Assembly: GCA_011109175.1 (NCBI GenBank)
Contig: RDEW01000003.1
Coordinates: forward strand, 434,001-498,000
Length of the DNA: 64,000 bases
Direction of reading: 5' to 3'
DNA from: Dicyema japonicum
Taxonomy: Eukaryota; Dicyemida; Rhombozoa; Dicyemidae
Positions 36,482 to 46,599 of the stretch are shown piece by piece. The position numbers were made by a program, and so were the translations under genes. Each line of letters opens with the position of its first letter. The first letter of the stretch is position 1. The notes beneath the pieces were generated by a model that saw nothing but the letters and a program-made list of their open reading frames with translations, made no database searches and had not been told where the DNA came from.

Positions 36482-36689
36482 AAGCAGGGAAAATTGTATA
36501 CTAAAGGACAAATTGAAATTCACCTTCAAAGACATTTTTGGAAATTTGATCAGGAAGAATTAGGAAAAATGCTTCAAAATATAGAAAACACAGAATATTT
36601 TTGAAATCAATAAGCTTGCAGGTTGTCAATATGTAAGATTTAGAAATTGGCGCTTACATTGATTTAAAAAATAATTTATTTTAGAAAAA

Positions 36690-37300
36690 AAATAAAATGT
36701 TAAAATTAACCAAATTAACCATTAGCGATTTTTCTAGACAACCTATTCGCCAGTCTCCTCAGGTAGGTTGGAACAGCACCGAGAGCGTATTGTCTAATAG
36801 AGTTTCCAGCCCATATGGCATTTCGGGCTCTGCCTCCCAGTACTCCACTTTAAGGCTCTCTAGAGTTCGCTTTAAAACAGTGGAATGTAAGTATGCCTGG
36901 AACTTCCTATCTACTCCTGTCTTAGATAACCCTTGTAGTACTTTGCTGCAATTCTTTCCCACATCATTACTATTGGAATAACCAAGGAACCTTGCAACCA
37001 AGCATCTTGCCCCATCTCGTCAACTTCTACAGTCTACTAGCAGCCTTGGGATATAATTACAATTTCTATAATAAGGACTTGGCAAGACTCCTTACCGTGT
37101 ACGACAATCTCAGGGATATTGTCATTGACAACCACCTAGGATCGGACAGCACAGTGGACCTTGATCTGGACCCAGGTGTTCTTTACGACAGATTGCAATT
37201 TATGAGTCTGCAAGTTTTCTGCTTTGGCAAATACCATTGCATAGTAGGAGATGAAGACATCTCACTACCTACTTACTACCTCCACATTTAGTCATGACAG
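36690..37300 (-). mobile_element. R2-like retrotransposon fragment
   Basis: The minus strand keeps LQTHKLQSVVKNTWVQIKV, EIVVHGKES, VLIIEI, then a deletion and KFQAYLHSTVLKRTLESLK. These match the 47.3-47.7 kb copy (RTHKVQSVVENTRVQIKV, VHEKESGQVLIIEV). Several frame breaks and an internal deletion are present. Its 5' side on this strand lies beside the 3' end of the full-length retrotransposon. Confidence 0.65.
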
Positions 37301-37353
37301 AGAAATTTTAATAAGTTTTAAAAAATTTAAAAAAACATATTAATTTTGACTTA

Positions 37354-37385
<32 letters not shown>

Positions 37386-37408
37386 AAAAATTTATTAACA
37401 ATAAAATA

Positions 37409-39202
37409 TTATTTATTAACTATGGGGAGAGCGGCTGCTGACATCACGGAGTAAGCGTTTCCGCGAATAACAGCGATACCAATTCTTTGCCTCAGCCAGA
37501 CCGCTTCCCGCACGTCTTTCTTGCGGTGGGCCAATTTTCCCCCGATTTCCTTTAGGAAAGAGGCTGTAATACTTCCAGCCGCACCAGACGTCTCGATTGC
37601 TATCGGTACAAAACGGTAGCGGTCTCCAATTTCGCCATATTTTTTAATCTTGATTTTTTCGGCCAGATCGGCTGCCGATCCAGCAGACTGCGCCGAGCTG
37701 AGCATCATCGAGTTCGAGAAAGAATCCACAACAGTGCAGTCCCATACGAGCGATTTTCCCTCAGTGAACGGAAAGACAGTTAACCCATCCGGTCTTTTCC
37801 CATCTCCGCGGTCCAATCCCACAGGTTCCAATACTGCCGGGAAGCCTGCCGCTTCAAGAGCTCGCAAGACAATGTTGTTCATAGCAGCATGGCGGGGTGC
37901 TCTGCCCGCACTCCTTTTGCACGAGAGCGGGTGCAGCCCTTTGGCATCGACGATCCCTCCACAGCGACATTGGTGTTCGACGCAAACATCAGCTCCCAGG
38001 CGTTGTGCGATTCCAATCCGAATACAGTCATCGTCCAATAGGGTCCCCAGGGAGGAAGACGGGAGTGCATCCAGCCACGCTCCGCTCCCATGGTTGGCGG
38101 CGGACACGAGGCATGCAAGACGATGCTGGTTGGCCTCAGACTTTAGCACGTCGAAGATATTCTTGGAGTAAATATCATCCCAGTCACGTTGCCTCGAAGG
38201 ATCGTTCGGCATATCCAAACCAGTTTCACACCATTCGCAACGAGCTTCGTCGAAGACTTTTTCCCAAGAGAGTCCGGTTGTAATACGTAGGATTTCTTGG
38301 ACCAAAAGGCTTCCACTTGAGAGCGATGACACATATGCTGGATAGGCGATCTCCAGCGCCGACCTGAGACCCGTTCCTCCGAGGCGTGTAGGAAGCTTGC
38401 ATTGGTTCCAACTCGGCGCATCAAACTGGATGTTTAGAAGTAATTCAGCCGATTTTCTCAATGTCCTATCCAGTGACAGGAGGATGTCACGATGTTTGAA
38501 GCAGGGAGAACATCGGAGAGCATATAGGAGTTTGGGCAAGCCGATGCTATTCTTCAAAAGGAAAAACGCTGTATGACCATCGAGTAAGGAAAGTTTATCC
38601 GTGACTCTGGAGAGTTCATCCTCTTTTGTTTGTAGATGGCTCCGCAGTTCCTTTTCGTCAAGTGGGCACCCAAGAAAGTATGTCCGCTCCCTGGGTACGA
38701 CAGTAATTCCAGGTAATACCGAGTTGAAAGACTCGACCACGTTGATGAAATCACTCTCCGAGTATGTGATATTTATTAGCTCCGATTTCTTTATGTTTAT
38801 CTCAAGTCCGAGGTTTCGTAGTGCTGGCACGGCATGTGACAGAACGTCGTGTACTTTTCTCCACGGCCCTCCAATTGTGGCGTCATCGAGATACCAAAGG
38901 TTAAGTTGTGTGTTTATAGAGCGGACAATTTCATCGATGGCCAGAGCGAAGAGTAGTGGACCAAGTGGGTCTCCTTGTTGAACTCCGGTCTCCGAACAGA
39001 TAATCTTGTCCCCGAAAACCAGTGAAGAATTTGTTCCGTAAGCGAGGAAGACAAGTGGAATAAGTTCCGGGGCTCGTTTGCTTGTAGTTTCGAAAATTTG
39101 ATCCCTCCTCAATGAATTGAAGGCATTGCAGATGTCCAGCTTGACCCCAATGTGTGGGTTTTGTTCGTCATTCTGTCCAAAAAAACACCTCGCAGCATGC
39201 AC
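37409..39202 (-). CDS. Retrotransposon ORF: reverse transcriptase palm and restriction-like endonuclease
   Basis: The 597-codon frame begins inside the RT. The catalytic Asp box is KLDICNAFNS (residue 23), GVQQGDPLGPLLF follows, and the YLDD box is at residues 104-107. Near residue 430 a Cys-Cys-His-Cys knuckle (CRCGG...HPLSC) precedes RAPRH, then DGKRPDG and LVWDCTVVDS, the pattern of restriction-like endonucleases of R2-type elements. The end WLRQRIGIAVIRGN is shared by all family fragments in the window. The frame is open, so this module may still be translatable, but without its N-terminal segments. Confidence 0.85.
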   Translation of the reverse strand: MHAARCFFGQNDEQNPHIGVKLDICNAFNSLRRDQIFETTSKRAPELIPLVFLAYGTNSSLVFGDKIICSETGVQQGDPLGPLLFALAIDEIVRSINTQLNLWYLDDATIGGPWRKVHDVLSHAVPALRNLGLEINIKKSELINITYSESDFINVVESFNSVLPGITVVPRERTYFLGCPLDEKELRSHLQTKEDELSRVTDKLSLLDGHTAFFLLKNSIGLPKLLYALRCSPCFKHRDILLSLDRTLRKSAELLLNIQFDAPSWNQCKLPTRLGGTGLRSALEIAYPAYVSSLSSGSLLVQEILRITTGLSWEKVFDEARCEWCETGLDMPNDPSRQRDWDDIYSKNIFDVLKSEANQHRLACLVSAANHGSGAWLDALPSSSLGTLLDDDCIRIGIAQRLGADVCVEHQCRCGGIVDAKGLHPLSCKRSAGRAPRHAAMNNIVLRALEAAGFPAVLEPVGLDRGDGKRPDGLTVFPFTEGKSLVWDCTVVDSFSNSMMLSSAQSAGSAADLAEKIKIKKYGEIGDRYRFVPIAIETSGAAGSITASFLKEIGGKLAHRKKDVREAVWLRQRIGIAVIRGNAYSVMSAAALPIVNK

Positions 39203-39222
39203 TGCCGCCTCGCATCCGTTCC

Positions 39223-40035
39223 TTACACCAACCCCCAGTTGGAGGGGGAAAATTCTTCAGATATTCTCGGAGAGACAATGCTGCATGCAATTTTCGCTGT
39301 CAATCTTCTGAAATAGTTGCCGACTGCGATGGGGCGGACCCCACCTTCAGGTTTTTTGAAGGCCAATAAATGTGCACTGAAAAGGAGCTCCCTTGCGTGG
39401 GGAGGAATATCTCCGTTCAAAATACGCATAACCAGTTTTGTAATTGATTTGACAAGGTTGCAGCCAGCTTCTGCAGTAGCCTCCGCCGTAAGATCTTTGA
39501 TGTGACCCGGCCGCAAGCCATCGATGCCTCCACTGCTACTCGCCGCAAAGGACGAAATGCCGCGTCGCACTTCGCCTTCGGTGACGGTCATCCTTGACAA
39601 ATTTCCCGGAAGCACGAATGGGCGGTAATCTTCCGGAGCACATGGATGTTTATGTCTGAGTAGTTCTAGCACCTCAGGTGTCGCAGCCATAACAGTTTCG
39701 TCGCTGGCGACGACGCGCAACGCCGCTCGGACGTCGCCTTCGAATAGTTTGCGGTTCACTCTCTCTTTAAGTTTTTCCGGGCCATTCAAATAAACAGAAG
39801 GATTGGAATCAGAATGTCTTGATTTCTTGACTTCCGTCTTGGTGAGAGAATGCACATAGAAAACCTGGATGTTCTTCTTCATTTTTGAGGAAAGGGAGTT
39901 TCCAAGTGTCGTGCTTTCCTCTGAATTCCGTTGATCTCCCTTTGAGTCGATAAATGGAATTCCAAGGGCCATCGGAGCAAAACTGAGGAGTTTTAGCCAG
40001 GCCTCCAGGTCGTCGGAACGTGAGAGCATTGTCAA
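39223..40035 (-). pseudogene. Retrotransposon ORF, middle segment (linker to RT N-terminus)
   Basis: The real part starts at RSDDLEAWLKLLSFAPMALG and runs through GDVRAALRVVASDET, FAASSSGGIDGLRPGHIKDL, GGVRPIAVGNYFRRL to the shift after EEFSPSN near 39240. There the missing continuation QLGVGVRNGCEAAVHAA lies in another frame. This is the fingers region of the reverse transcriptase. Confidence 0.7.
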
Positions 40036-40420
40036 TTGCAGAGGCCAGACATGTAGCCGCGGGGATCCGGACGGGTCTTGGGATCCTGATTGGGATCTTC
40101 ATGGCTTTCCTTAGATCCGACAAGAAGAGCAAGAGGTTGTCCATATTATTGAAGTCTAGAGGCTCGTTTGGTTCAACGTGCTCGTTTGGAATGATCCTCT
40201 GGGTTTTCCGACCAGTTCCCATGCAGACACTGCAGTTCCAAAGGCAGAGCGAGCACGCAGCCCGCTGAGACATCTTTATGCATCCAAGGTGGAAAAAGTC
40301 ACGGCAAGACGAGCAGAAAAGTCCATATTTGCGTGCATTGGCAAAACCGCATGTAGAGCATGTAGTGTCCAGTCTCTCGGGTGTAATGTGTGTTGATCCA
40401 TTGTATGAACGACGCTCCAT
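39809..40420 (-). pseudogene. Retrotransposon ORF, N-terminal PHD-like zinc finger segment
   Basis: ATG at 40420. Residues about 20-65 hold CSTC, FCSSCRDFFHLGC and CSLCLWNCSVC, a Cys4-His-Cys3-type arrangement typical of PHD fingers. The true frame leaves this ORF near 40015, after ASAIDNALT, where a one-base shift leads into the next ORF. Confidence 0.7.
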
Positions 40421-40508
40421 GATTGATATTGAAACAGTTTGCTAAATTGTATAAATCGGAAAAACTATTTTTAGATATACCAATGACTTAATTATACTTC
40501 TTATTTAG

Positions 40509-40515
40509 AAAAAAA
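40509..40515 (-). terminator. Pol III terminator of tRNA-Phe
   Basis: Seven T residues on the minus strand immediately follow the tRNA. Confidence 0.75.
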
Positions 40516-40587
40516 TGCCCAAGGTAGGAGTTGAACCAACGACCTTTAGATCTTCAGTCTAACGCTCTTCCGCTGAGCTACTTGGGC
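40516..40587 (-). tRNA. tRNA-Phe (GAA)
   Basis: Identical over all 72 nt to the gene at 31605-31676: acceptor GCCCAAG/CTTGGGC, anticodon GAA, discriminator A. The upstream phrase AAGTAAATAAGAAAAAT is shared with the tRNA pseudogene at 43.3 kb and, less exactly, with the 31.6 kb gene, so the flanks are part of the duplication. Confidence 0.93.
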
Positions 40588-41903
40588 ATTAATTTTTCTA
40601 TTTACTTTAGATGATTAAAATAAATGTTATTTTATCCTTAAAATCTTATATTTTATTTAATGAACATAGATTTCTTTTGTTCAGTGTATGATTAAGTTTG
40701 TCGTAAAACCGGCTTGCTTTCATGATTTCGTAATGTTCTTTTCAATCAACCTCAAGAATATAGGCGAACCTGTCATTCGGTTATATTTTCCTGCTACTGT
40801 TAGCAATTATTGACATTATATATACAGTAAACCTCATTAATCCGAACTTCTATAATCCTAATTTTTTGATTAGCCAGCAAAATTTTACGAAGTTGCCATG
40901 CAAACAGGTTTCAATCAACCAAAGTTCATAATCCGCAATCCGAAAGATATTTATTTATCAAAAATTTCTGATTAATTTATTTTGTTTTTATTCAACATTT
41001 AAATAAATTTAAATAACTTATAATTTAAATTTAAATCTTACAGTTTAACGTGGTTTGAAAGAGGATCGCACAGAAAAGATTTGTGAAATAAAAAATACAT
41101 CAAAAATACTCTCAGAGAATTATCTCATATCTGTAAAATACACATTAACCTTCATTTGGGAATTTCGACACTTTCAGAATTTCTCAAAAACCGTGAAAAA
41201 TGGGAAAACTGAAACTACGATTAACAAGTCAAGATAATGGTAAACATCATCGACTTGATAAATATAATGGATTTCAAGGATGGATGTAATTAATGGTTGA
41301 TTGCTAAGGCAGTCGTTCCCAACCTTAAGATGCTCGCTGAACTCTTTTGGGTTAATTTATTTTTTGTGGAACCCTTAAAATTCAATTATTACGATTTGCT
41401 TTAAACATAATCGTAGTAACCATTTCAATGTGACCATTGAGGTAACTTTTTAACATAGCATAGTTGTGTAACGTTAGGAGTAATTGTTGACGACTGCATC
41501 CTCATATTAGGGAAGTTTTGGTAGATTTTGAAAACCCGACTCGCATAAGTAAGTCGCTAGAAAAGGTAACAGTGTACGTATAGCCTCTTCTGAGATATCA
41601 GGATATTTTGAAATGTATGCTCTCCAAAAAGTGGAAAGGGAATCATTTTATATATCTGATTTAACGTTGATTCTGATGTCAGTAAGATGCTCATATTGAT
41701 GTTATATTTGTGGTATTACTTTAACTTTGAGTGGATTTCCAACACAATCGTCATCAAATTTATCCGAAAATATTTCGCAATGTTATCATCCAAAATTACC
41801 AAAAGATCTTAGATGTCCTGAAGTACTGTATCGTCCAATGCGCATTTTGATTCATCAGATTCTCTTGCAGAACGGCAAAGCATGTAAGCACATTTATTGC
41901 AAT

Positions 41904-42390
41904 TTATGTTTTTGCAACAAAATAATTTTTAATAGTGTTGAAAATATTTTCCCACGTACAATTACTCCCCAACGATTCGCACATTAACCTGTCTCCTTCA
42001 ATAATATCGTCAAATGGGTTTCGAATAAAAACCAATAAAACTGCCAATCCATCAACATCAGTAGACTCATCAATTTGTGTGGAATTCGAACGAATTAGTA
42101 ACTGCTTTTCAATATTTTCCGAAAATTCCTGAATTCGCCTTGAAATAGTATTATTTGACAAAAACAAGATTTAGCTTCTTAGACATTTGTTCGCCGTAAA
42201 TACACTCAATGATCTTTTTTGAACATAGTTTTATAAGATTTTCTTGTATGTGCCTCTCCAAACGTGACAAGATCACCTGTTTAATTAAACTTATTATATA
42301 CGTCATAAGAAGTTCTGGTCGATTTTTAGTTGTCTTTCGAAAAATTGGACATTTCCAACTTGACCTAGTAGATGCATTCAATTTGATTTG
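41904..42390 (-). pseudogene. hAT transposase fragment (ZBED5/FAM200-like)
   Basis: The minus strand reads GEQMSKKLNLV and, after a one-base shift, LSNNTISRRIQEFSENIEKQ, STQIDESTDVDGLAVLLVF and NCTWENIF. These are conserved mid-transposase blocks of the hAT group related to human ZBED5/FAM200. The N- and C-terminal parts are missing here. The hAT element at 46.5-49.3 kb keeps exactly those other parts, so the two remnants complement each other but are separate and oppositely oriented. Confidence 0.7.
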
Positions 42391-43059
42391 AAAAAGGAAA
42401 TATCTTTATACTTTGAAAGATTATACTTTAAAGTATGTCTTGATAGTTTGGCGGGGATAAGAGATGTGTTAGGCATTATATGATGGCATATTAGACATTC
42501 TGCCATATGCGGCGGTAAATCAGATCCGTTCTGAGAAAACCCATATGAGAGGTAGCTTTCATCATATTTTTTTTAAAATTATAATTATAAAAAAACCTTT
42601 TTTGAATATTTTTTTTGGAATCTCTTATGCGATTATTATTTCTCATAAAAAATCTTATAAAATTGACTAACTAACCAAAAACAAAACAAGATATAAGCGT
42701 GGATGTTTAATATATTTTAATAATTAAAAACTATTATTGTAATAAATTTCGCGGAACCCTAAAACTAGCTCCCCAGGGTTCCGTGATCTTGAATTGAGGC
42801 TACATAGGTTTAAAAGAAAATTTTATTCTTAAAATAAAAATTCTTCATGGAGAAGCTACCAGCTAAACACAAGATGAAGTTAATTTGAATGGACAAAATA
42901 TAATAATAATATTTACACTTTCCGAAAAGCCATATCTGTTATCGCTCCCGTTAGGCAAAACACACATTTTATTTTAAGCAAAGAACAATTACTATAGCTA
43001 ATCGAGGAAGGATCAAAGAATGCTATTCACTTTTTACTTGTTTGAGGTATGTCCTTTAT

Positions 43060-43215
43060 ACAATCCTCTTCCGCTGTGAAGTTCACTGATGACGACGTCA
43101 CTCATCAAGCCAAAGCATATTGATGCGTAGAACCTTCAACCGAATTGCAGTATCGGGATTCGAACTAGCGACCTTCAGGTCTCTTGCCCGGCAACCGTCA
43201 CACTGCGCCACAATA
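43060..43215 (-). repeat. tRNA-derived SINE, family 3
   Basis: On the minus strand: TTGTGGCGCAGTGTGACGG (A-box side), GCTAGTTCGAATCCC (B box), then GGTTCTACGCATC, GATGAGTGACGTCGTCATCAG and CACAGCGGAAG. This is the best example of the full head of this family. Confidence 0.6.
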
Positions 43216-43300
43216 TGATTAAGTTAAAAGTTGACCATGAAGTATTTTATTTTCTTAAATATATACCAATAATTTTATTAAAAATCTGAATTAAAAAACT

Positions 43301-43372
43301 GCCCAAAGTCGAAATTGAACCAACGACCTTTAGATCCTCAGTCTAACGCTCTTCCGCTGAGCTACTAGAGCT
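43301..43372 (-). pseudogene. tRNA-Phe pseudogene with altered anticodon (GAG)
   Basis: This is a copy of the tRNA-Phe block. The D stem and anticodon stem TTAGA/TCTAA are kept, but the loop is CTGAGGA, giving GAG (a Leu anticodon). The acceptor stem is damaged (GCTCTAG against TTTGGGC) and the T arm reads GTTGGTTCAATTTCGAC. The 3' flank AATTCAGATTTTTAATAAAA is identical to that of the 31.6 kb gene. Confidence 0.7.
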
Positions 43373-43434
43373 CATTTTTCTTATTTACTTTATATACGAT
43401 TGCAACATTTCGAATAGGCTTGCAAATCTCTATA

Positions 43435-43565
43435 AATATTAAGTCACTTCATTCAGAGCCATAACGAGAGCATAACATGTGACTTTTTACTCAATTGAAA
43501 ACCATTTATATAATCACTAACTGAACCACGTGGTTCAGTAGGTGCAGTTGTTTCCGAATTAACAC
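43435..43565 (-). pseudogene. MUS81 exon-2 fragment (third copy)
   Basis: The minus strand contains the end of MUS81 exon 2: ACTGAACCACGTGGTTCAGT region, AATTGAGTAAAAAGTCACATG and CTCTCGTTATGGCTCTGAAT. Short deletions break the frame. As at 31.0-31.7 kb, a tRNA-Phe-type sequence follows about 60 bp downstream. Confidence 0.7.
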
Positions 43566-43639
43566 TTTTAAATAAATATAGAAAAGGGATAAAGCAATCA
43601 AGTTGGGCTCACTGTAGCTCTGTGCTAATGTAACTGGAT

Positions 43640-44045
43640 TTTTCTTTTACTAGATAATGCTCCAAGTTTTAACGAAATTTTTTGAAAATTGAAATTTTAT
43701 TCATTCCAAAAAACACAACTGCTCATCTTCTACCAAAGAATGCAGGCATATTCAAGAACTTTAAGCATTATTATAGAAAAATGCTTATTTTGGATTATAT
43801 GCCCTTGATTTGGAAAAATAATTTTTGTTAATTTACGAAAGGCCGTCATTATGGTACAGCGGCAATTAAATGTCCTGATTCATTTGCTAATAAAGATATC
43901 ATGCAAGGTCATGTTCTGAATGAGTACTGAAAAGAACTGTAAAAACTTCCTAATGAGCAAGAAATAACTCAAATATAAATCGACGAGAACGAAATCGTCA
44001 TTCTCTGTGAAGATTATAATGTCGACGAGGAAACTATTGATTAGT
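43640..44045 (+). pseudogene. pogo/Tigger-type transposase remnant
   Basis: The plus strand preserves LLDNAPSFNE, which resembles the DNAPSH box of pogo-type DDE transposases. After stops and shifts, GIFKNFKHYYRKML resembles the DQGxIxxFKxxYRxxL block that follows it. Many stops. It belongs to the element whose right terminal repeat ends at 44112. Confidence 0.5.
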
Positions 44046-44146
44046 ATATTCATTCCCTCCACAATCCGAAAGGCATCCAATTTTTTTGTTCGGACTAATG
44101 AGGGTTTACTGATTTAATAGTAAATCACTCGTATAAAAATAAATGA

Positions 44147-46100
44147 TTAATAGAAATCAGAGAATAACAGCTGATACACCGTCTTACTGAGCACAGGACC
44201 AACTCTCCTACAAGGAAAGAATCTCCAACCAACCTGTTCCCATCAGAAATATTAGCCAACAGTAAAAGTCTGCTACGATCATCACCGCAAGTCCTATAAG
44301 CTTCACTCAATCTACAAATTAGGCAAAAAGTCTAACTTTAAAACGCTACCATATCGCTCAGCAATCGCAGCCCCCTTCGAAAGAGACATTCCATCAATTT
44401 GGGACAAAAACAGAGTCAGCAGCGCCCGACTCGTTACATTCTAACAATAATCATAAATTGTGACAGAAGTCTTCACAAATCGACCAGAAAATTCCCCAAA
44501 CGAATAATAAACGCCATCTTCCTTCACAGAATTCGCCAAGACCTCGTCAATCGGTCTCACTTTGACTCCAATCCCCGTAGAAAAAAACTCCCTTAAATGA
44601 AAATGAACCGTCTTCAAGAAATTCGCAGTTGAAACCGCGTTCAACGTTCTCCTAACTCGAATTCCGTCAACAATCTAGCATTAAAATCTTCAAACCTCAA
44701 TGTTACAAATAGCCTGCTGTAGACTGGCGGAGTTTAAAGAGCAGTAAGCGGCTCCTTTCCGACCATCTCCACAATGTACATAATATGAGGGATCTTCGTC
44801 TGTTTTAGGCGGTATTTTTGCTCGTGCAATCTCCCATCCATTATAGAGGACGCCAAATCGTCAATTCGCTTCCTTTCGATGATGTAGTCCAGCACAACGT
44901 CATCCCCGTCTGAATTAAGGTAAAATATACGCGGAACTACTGGCTCATCTGTGTGGTTCGAAAACACCCATAAATAGTCTCCTATCGAAAGTTTCGTCAC
45001 ACAAAAGAAGACTCCGGCCTTTCTGAGCTCCTCGAATATTTTCTCGTTCCTATTCCCGCAGTACTCGCAGTTGTCCACATAAAGCACAACCCTTCCGTCT
45101 CCCAAACGATTCTCCGTGTATATGCGATTCTCACTAGTTAGACTAAGGGCATCAATTTCAAAATAATACTCTTCTCGATACATTTCATGAGATTCACCGA
45201 TTTTATCAATTTTAAAACTCTCGGGTGCTTTGTTGCAAGCCAAATAATTTCCTGTAGTAGTGAGGGGCTAAATGTTTTAAGTGAGAGTTTACCATTTCAT
45301 TTCTAGTAGTTACAACGTCACATTTTTTTCTAAAATTAGCAGTACAGATGGAAGGGACTGAATGGTTAGTAAAAAATACTATTAGTCAGAGTCTGGTCGA
45401 CTGAATCGGCGCCTGATGTAAAGTTGAAAGCCAACTCTGTCCCCTTGGAGGAAAGAATATATCTGTTTTAGATTATATTAGACATACTCTGTTGCGGACT
45501 TTTTACTGACAATGTTTAATTTTAATAAATTTCTCATTTGCTTCCAAAGAACTTCATTTTCTAAGAAAAACCAATCAAAACATAAAAACACCACATAAGG
45601 CATCTGAACGAATATATTTTCGCGCTCTTTCGATAATTATTGATTTTATTTTTTCGAATAGGTTCGCCAATCTAAAATAATTATTCAGTCACTTCATTCA
45701 GAGCCATAACGAGAGCATAACCATGTGACCCTTTAATCAATTGAAAACCATTTTTCGAATCACTAACTGAACCACGTGGTTCAGTAGGTGCAGTTGTTTC
45801 CGAATTTAACTGAGATAATCGTTGATCAATCAAAGAGCACAATTTAGGACCTAAATAGCTATTATAAAGCAAACCAAATCCTTCCAAAAGCTTACAGTCG
45901 TTTCCTGACTTTATTTTGATAGGGTATTTTCTGAGGGAAGAGGCGGCCTGGAATTATTGTTAAGTGGATACTTTGCGAAATATAAATTTGGACATTAAGC
46001 CATCTTTGGCAGACTGATCTTGCCATTCTTTAAGCCATTTTATTATTTGAATGTTTGGATGTTTTTCCATTCTTACTTTGCTTATTTTTGGAGGATCCAT
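44147..46100 (-). CDS. MUS81: Crossover junction endonuclease MUS81
   Basis: This is the structure-selective nuclease that, with an EME partner, resolves branched DNA in the nucleus. ATG at 46100. Exon 1 has IIKWLKEWQDQSAKDGLMSK and exon 2 SLRKYPIKIKSGNDCKLLEG (N-terminal helix-hairpin-helix). A winged-helix region follows, including LWKQMRNLLKLNIV and EYILSSKGTELAF. The ERCC4-type nuclease domain has VLDYIIERKRIDDL (ERKxxxD motif near 44857-44877), then SSIMDGRLHEQKYRLK. C-terminal blocks are LQQAICN, IVDGIRVRRT, FLSQIDGMSLSKGAAIAERY and VGPVLSKTVYQLLF. About eleven introns of 21-26 nt join these in one frame (one near 45550 may be longer), ending at the TAA 44147-44149. It looks intact. Partial copies lie at 31.07-31.48 and 43.44-43.56 kb. 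Confidence 0.92.
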
Positions 46101-46339
46101 TAAACACAAGAATTTAAAAATCCGCTATATTTAATAAATTATTTTATTTTTAATAATTGATTAAAATATATAATTATTTTTAATTAAAAGGTCGTCTTGC
46201 TCTAAGTTAGCATACAAATGGCATCCAAAGTTACTGAGAATCTTTGGTATAGATTTCGGATGAATCATCGCAAATCTACCGTGGGTTTTTCTAACTTTTG
46301 GATAGATCTAACTTTAGGCTTACCTTATTTAATCTGCCT

Positions 46340-46485
46340 GGTATTATTAGCTTCTATGGCTAGTTTTCTAAGTGCCGGACAAATCCAGATGGCCCCGATT
46401 CGAATCTCGGTGCTGTACATTCCATGGAGGTTCCTTGCATCTACGATATTTTTGGTTCGACGATAGACGCCGTTATCAGTAGGGC
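46340..46485 (+). repeat. tRNA-derived SINE, family 3
   Basis: It contains CTAAGTGCCGGACAAATCC, a B box GATTCGAATCTCG and the body GGTTCCTTGCATCTACGATA with GGTTCGACGATAGACG. The hAT element was inserted at the end of this repeat. Confidence 0.55.
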
Positions 46486-46599
46486 AACCAATAGTCATTT
46501 AAGTCAGCGGTTCTCAACCTGGGTCGATTTGACCCCAGGGTTCTAAAATCAATCCAGAACGATCGCAAGGGGGTCAAAAATGAATTACTTGGGGGTCGA

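Larger units (their letters stand above)
37354..40483 (-). mobile_element. Near-complete non-LTR retrotransposon: PHD-like finger, RT, restriction-like endonuclease
   Basis: This 3.1-kb minus-strand element ends in 28 A residues (T run at 37354-37381). It is flanked by a 7-bp direct repeat TGACTTA at 37347-37353 and 40484-40490, a good target-site duplication. It encodes, in order, an N-terminal Cys/His finger, a linker, a reverse transcriptase and a C-terminal CCHC knuckle plus restriction-like endonuclease. Two one-base frameshifts (near 40015 and 39225) split the single expected frame in three. Its 5' end lies 32 bp from the 3' end of tRNA-Phe. Fragments of the family occur at 2.2, 3.7, 10.8, 22.3 and 31.8 kb. 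I do not know its clade name with certainty. Confidence 0.85.
40825..44112 (+). mobile_element. pogo/Tigger-like DNA transposon, composite with internal insertions
   Basis: The left end reads CAGTAAACCTCATTAATCCG and the right end, on the minus strand, CAGTAAACCCTCATTAGTCC, so the two form inverted terminal repeats. Subterminal copies of CTTTCGGATTGNGG occur near both ends. Inside lie a hAT transposase fragment, a SINE, a tRNA-Phe pseudogene, a MUS81 exon-2 copy and, near the right end, a remnant of a pogo-type transposase. No clear TA duplication is visible on the right side. The right end stops 34 bp from the MUS81 stop codon. Confidence 0.55.

Noticed and set aside
37650-38171. A 173-codon plus-strand frame and several others over 37.6-40.4 kb
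   Set aside because: They are shadows of the minus-strand retrotransposon ORFs, which carry the recognisable motifs.
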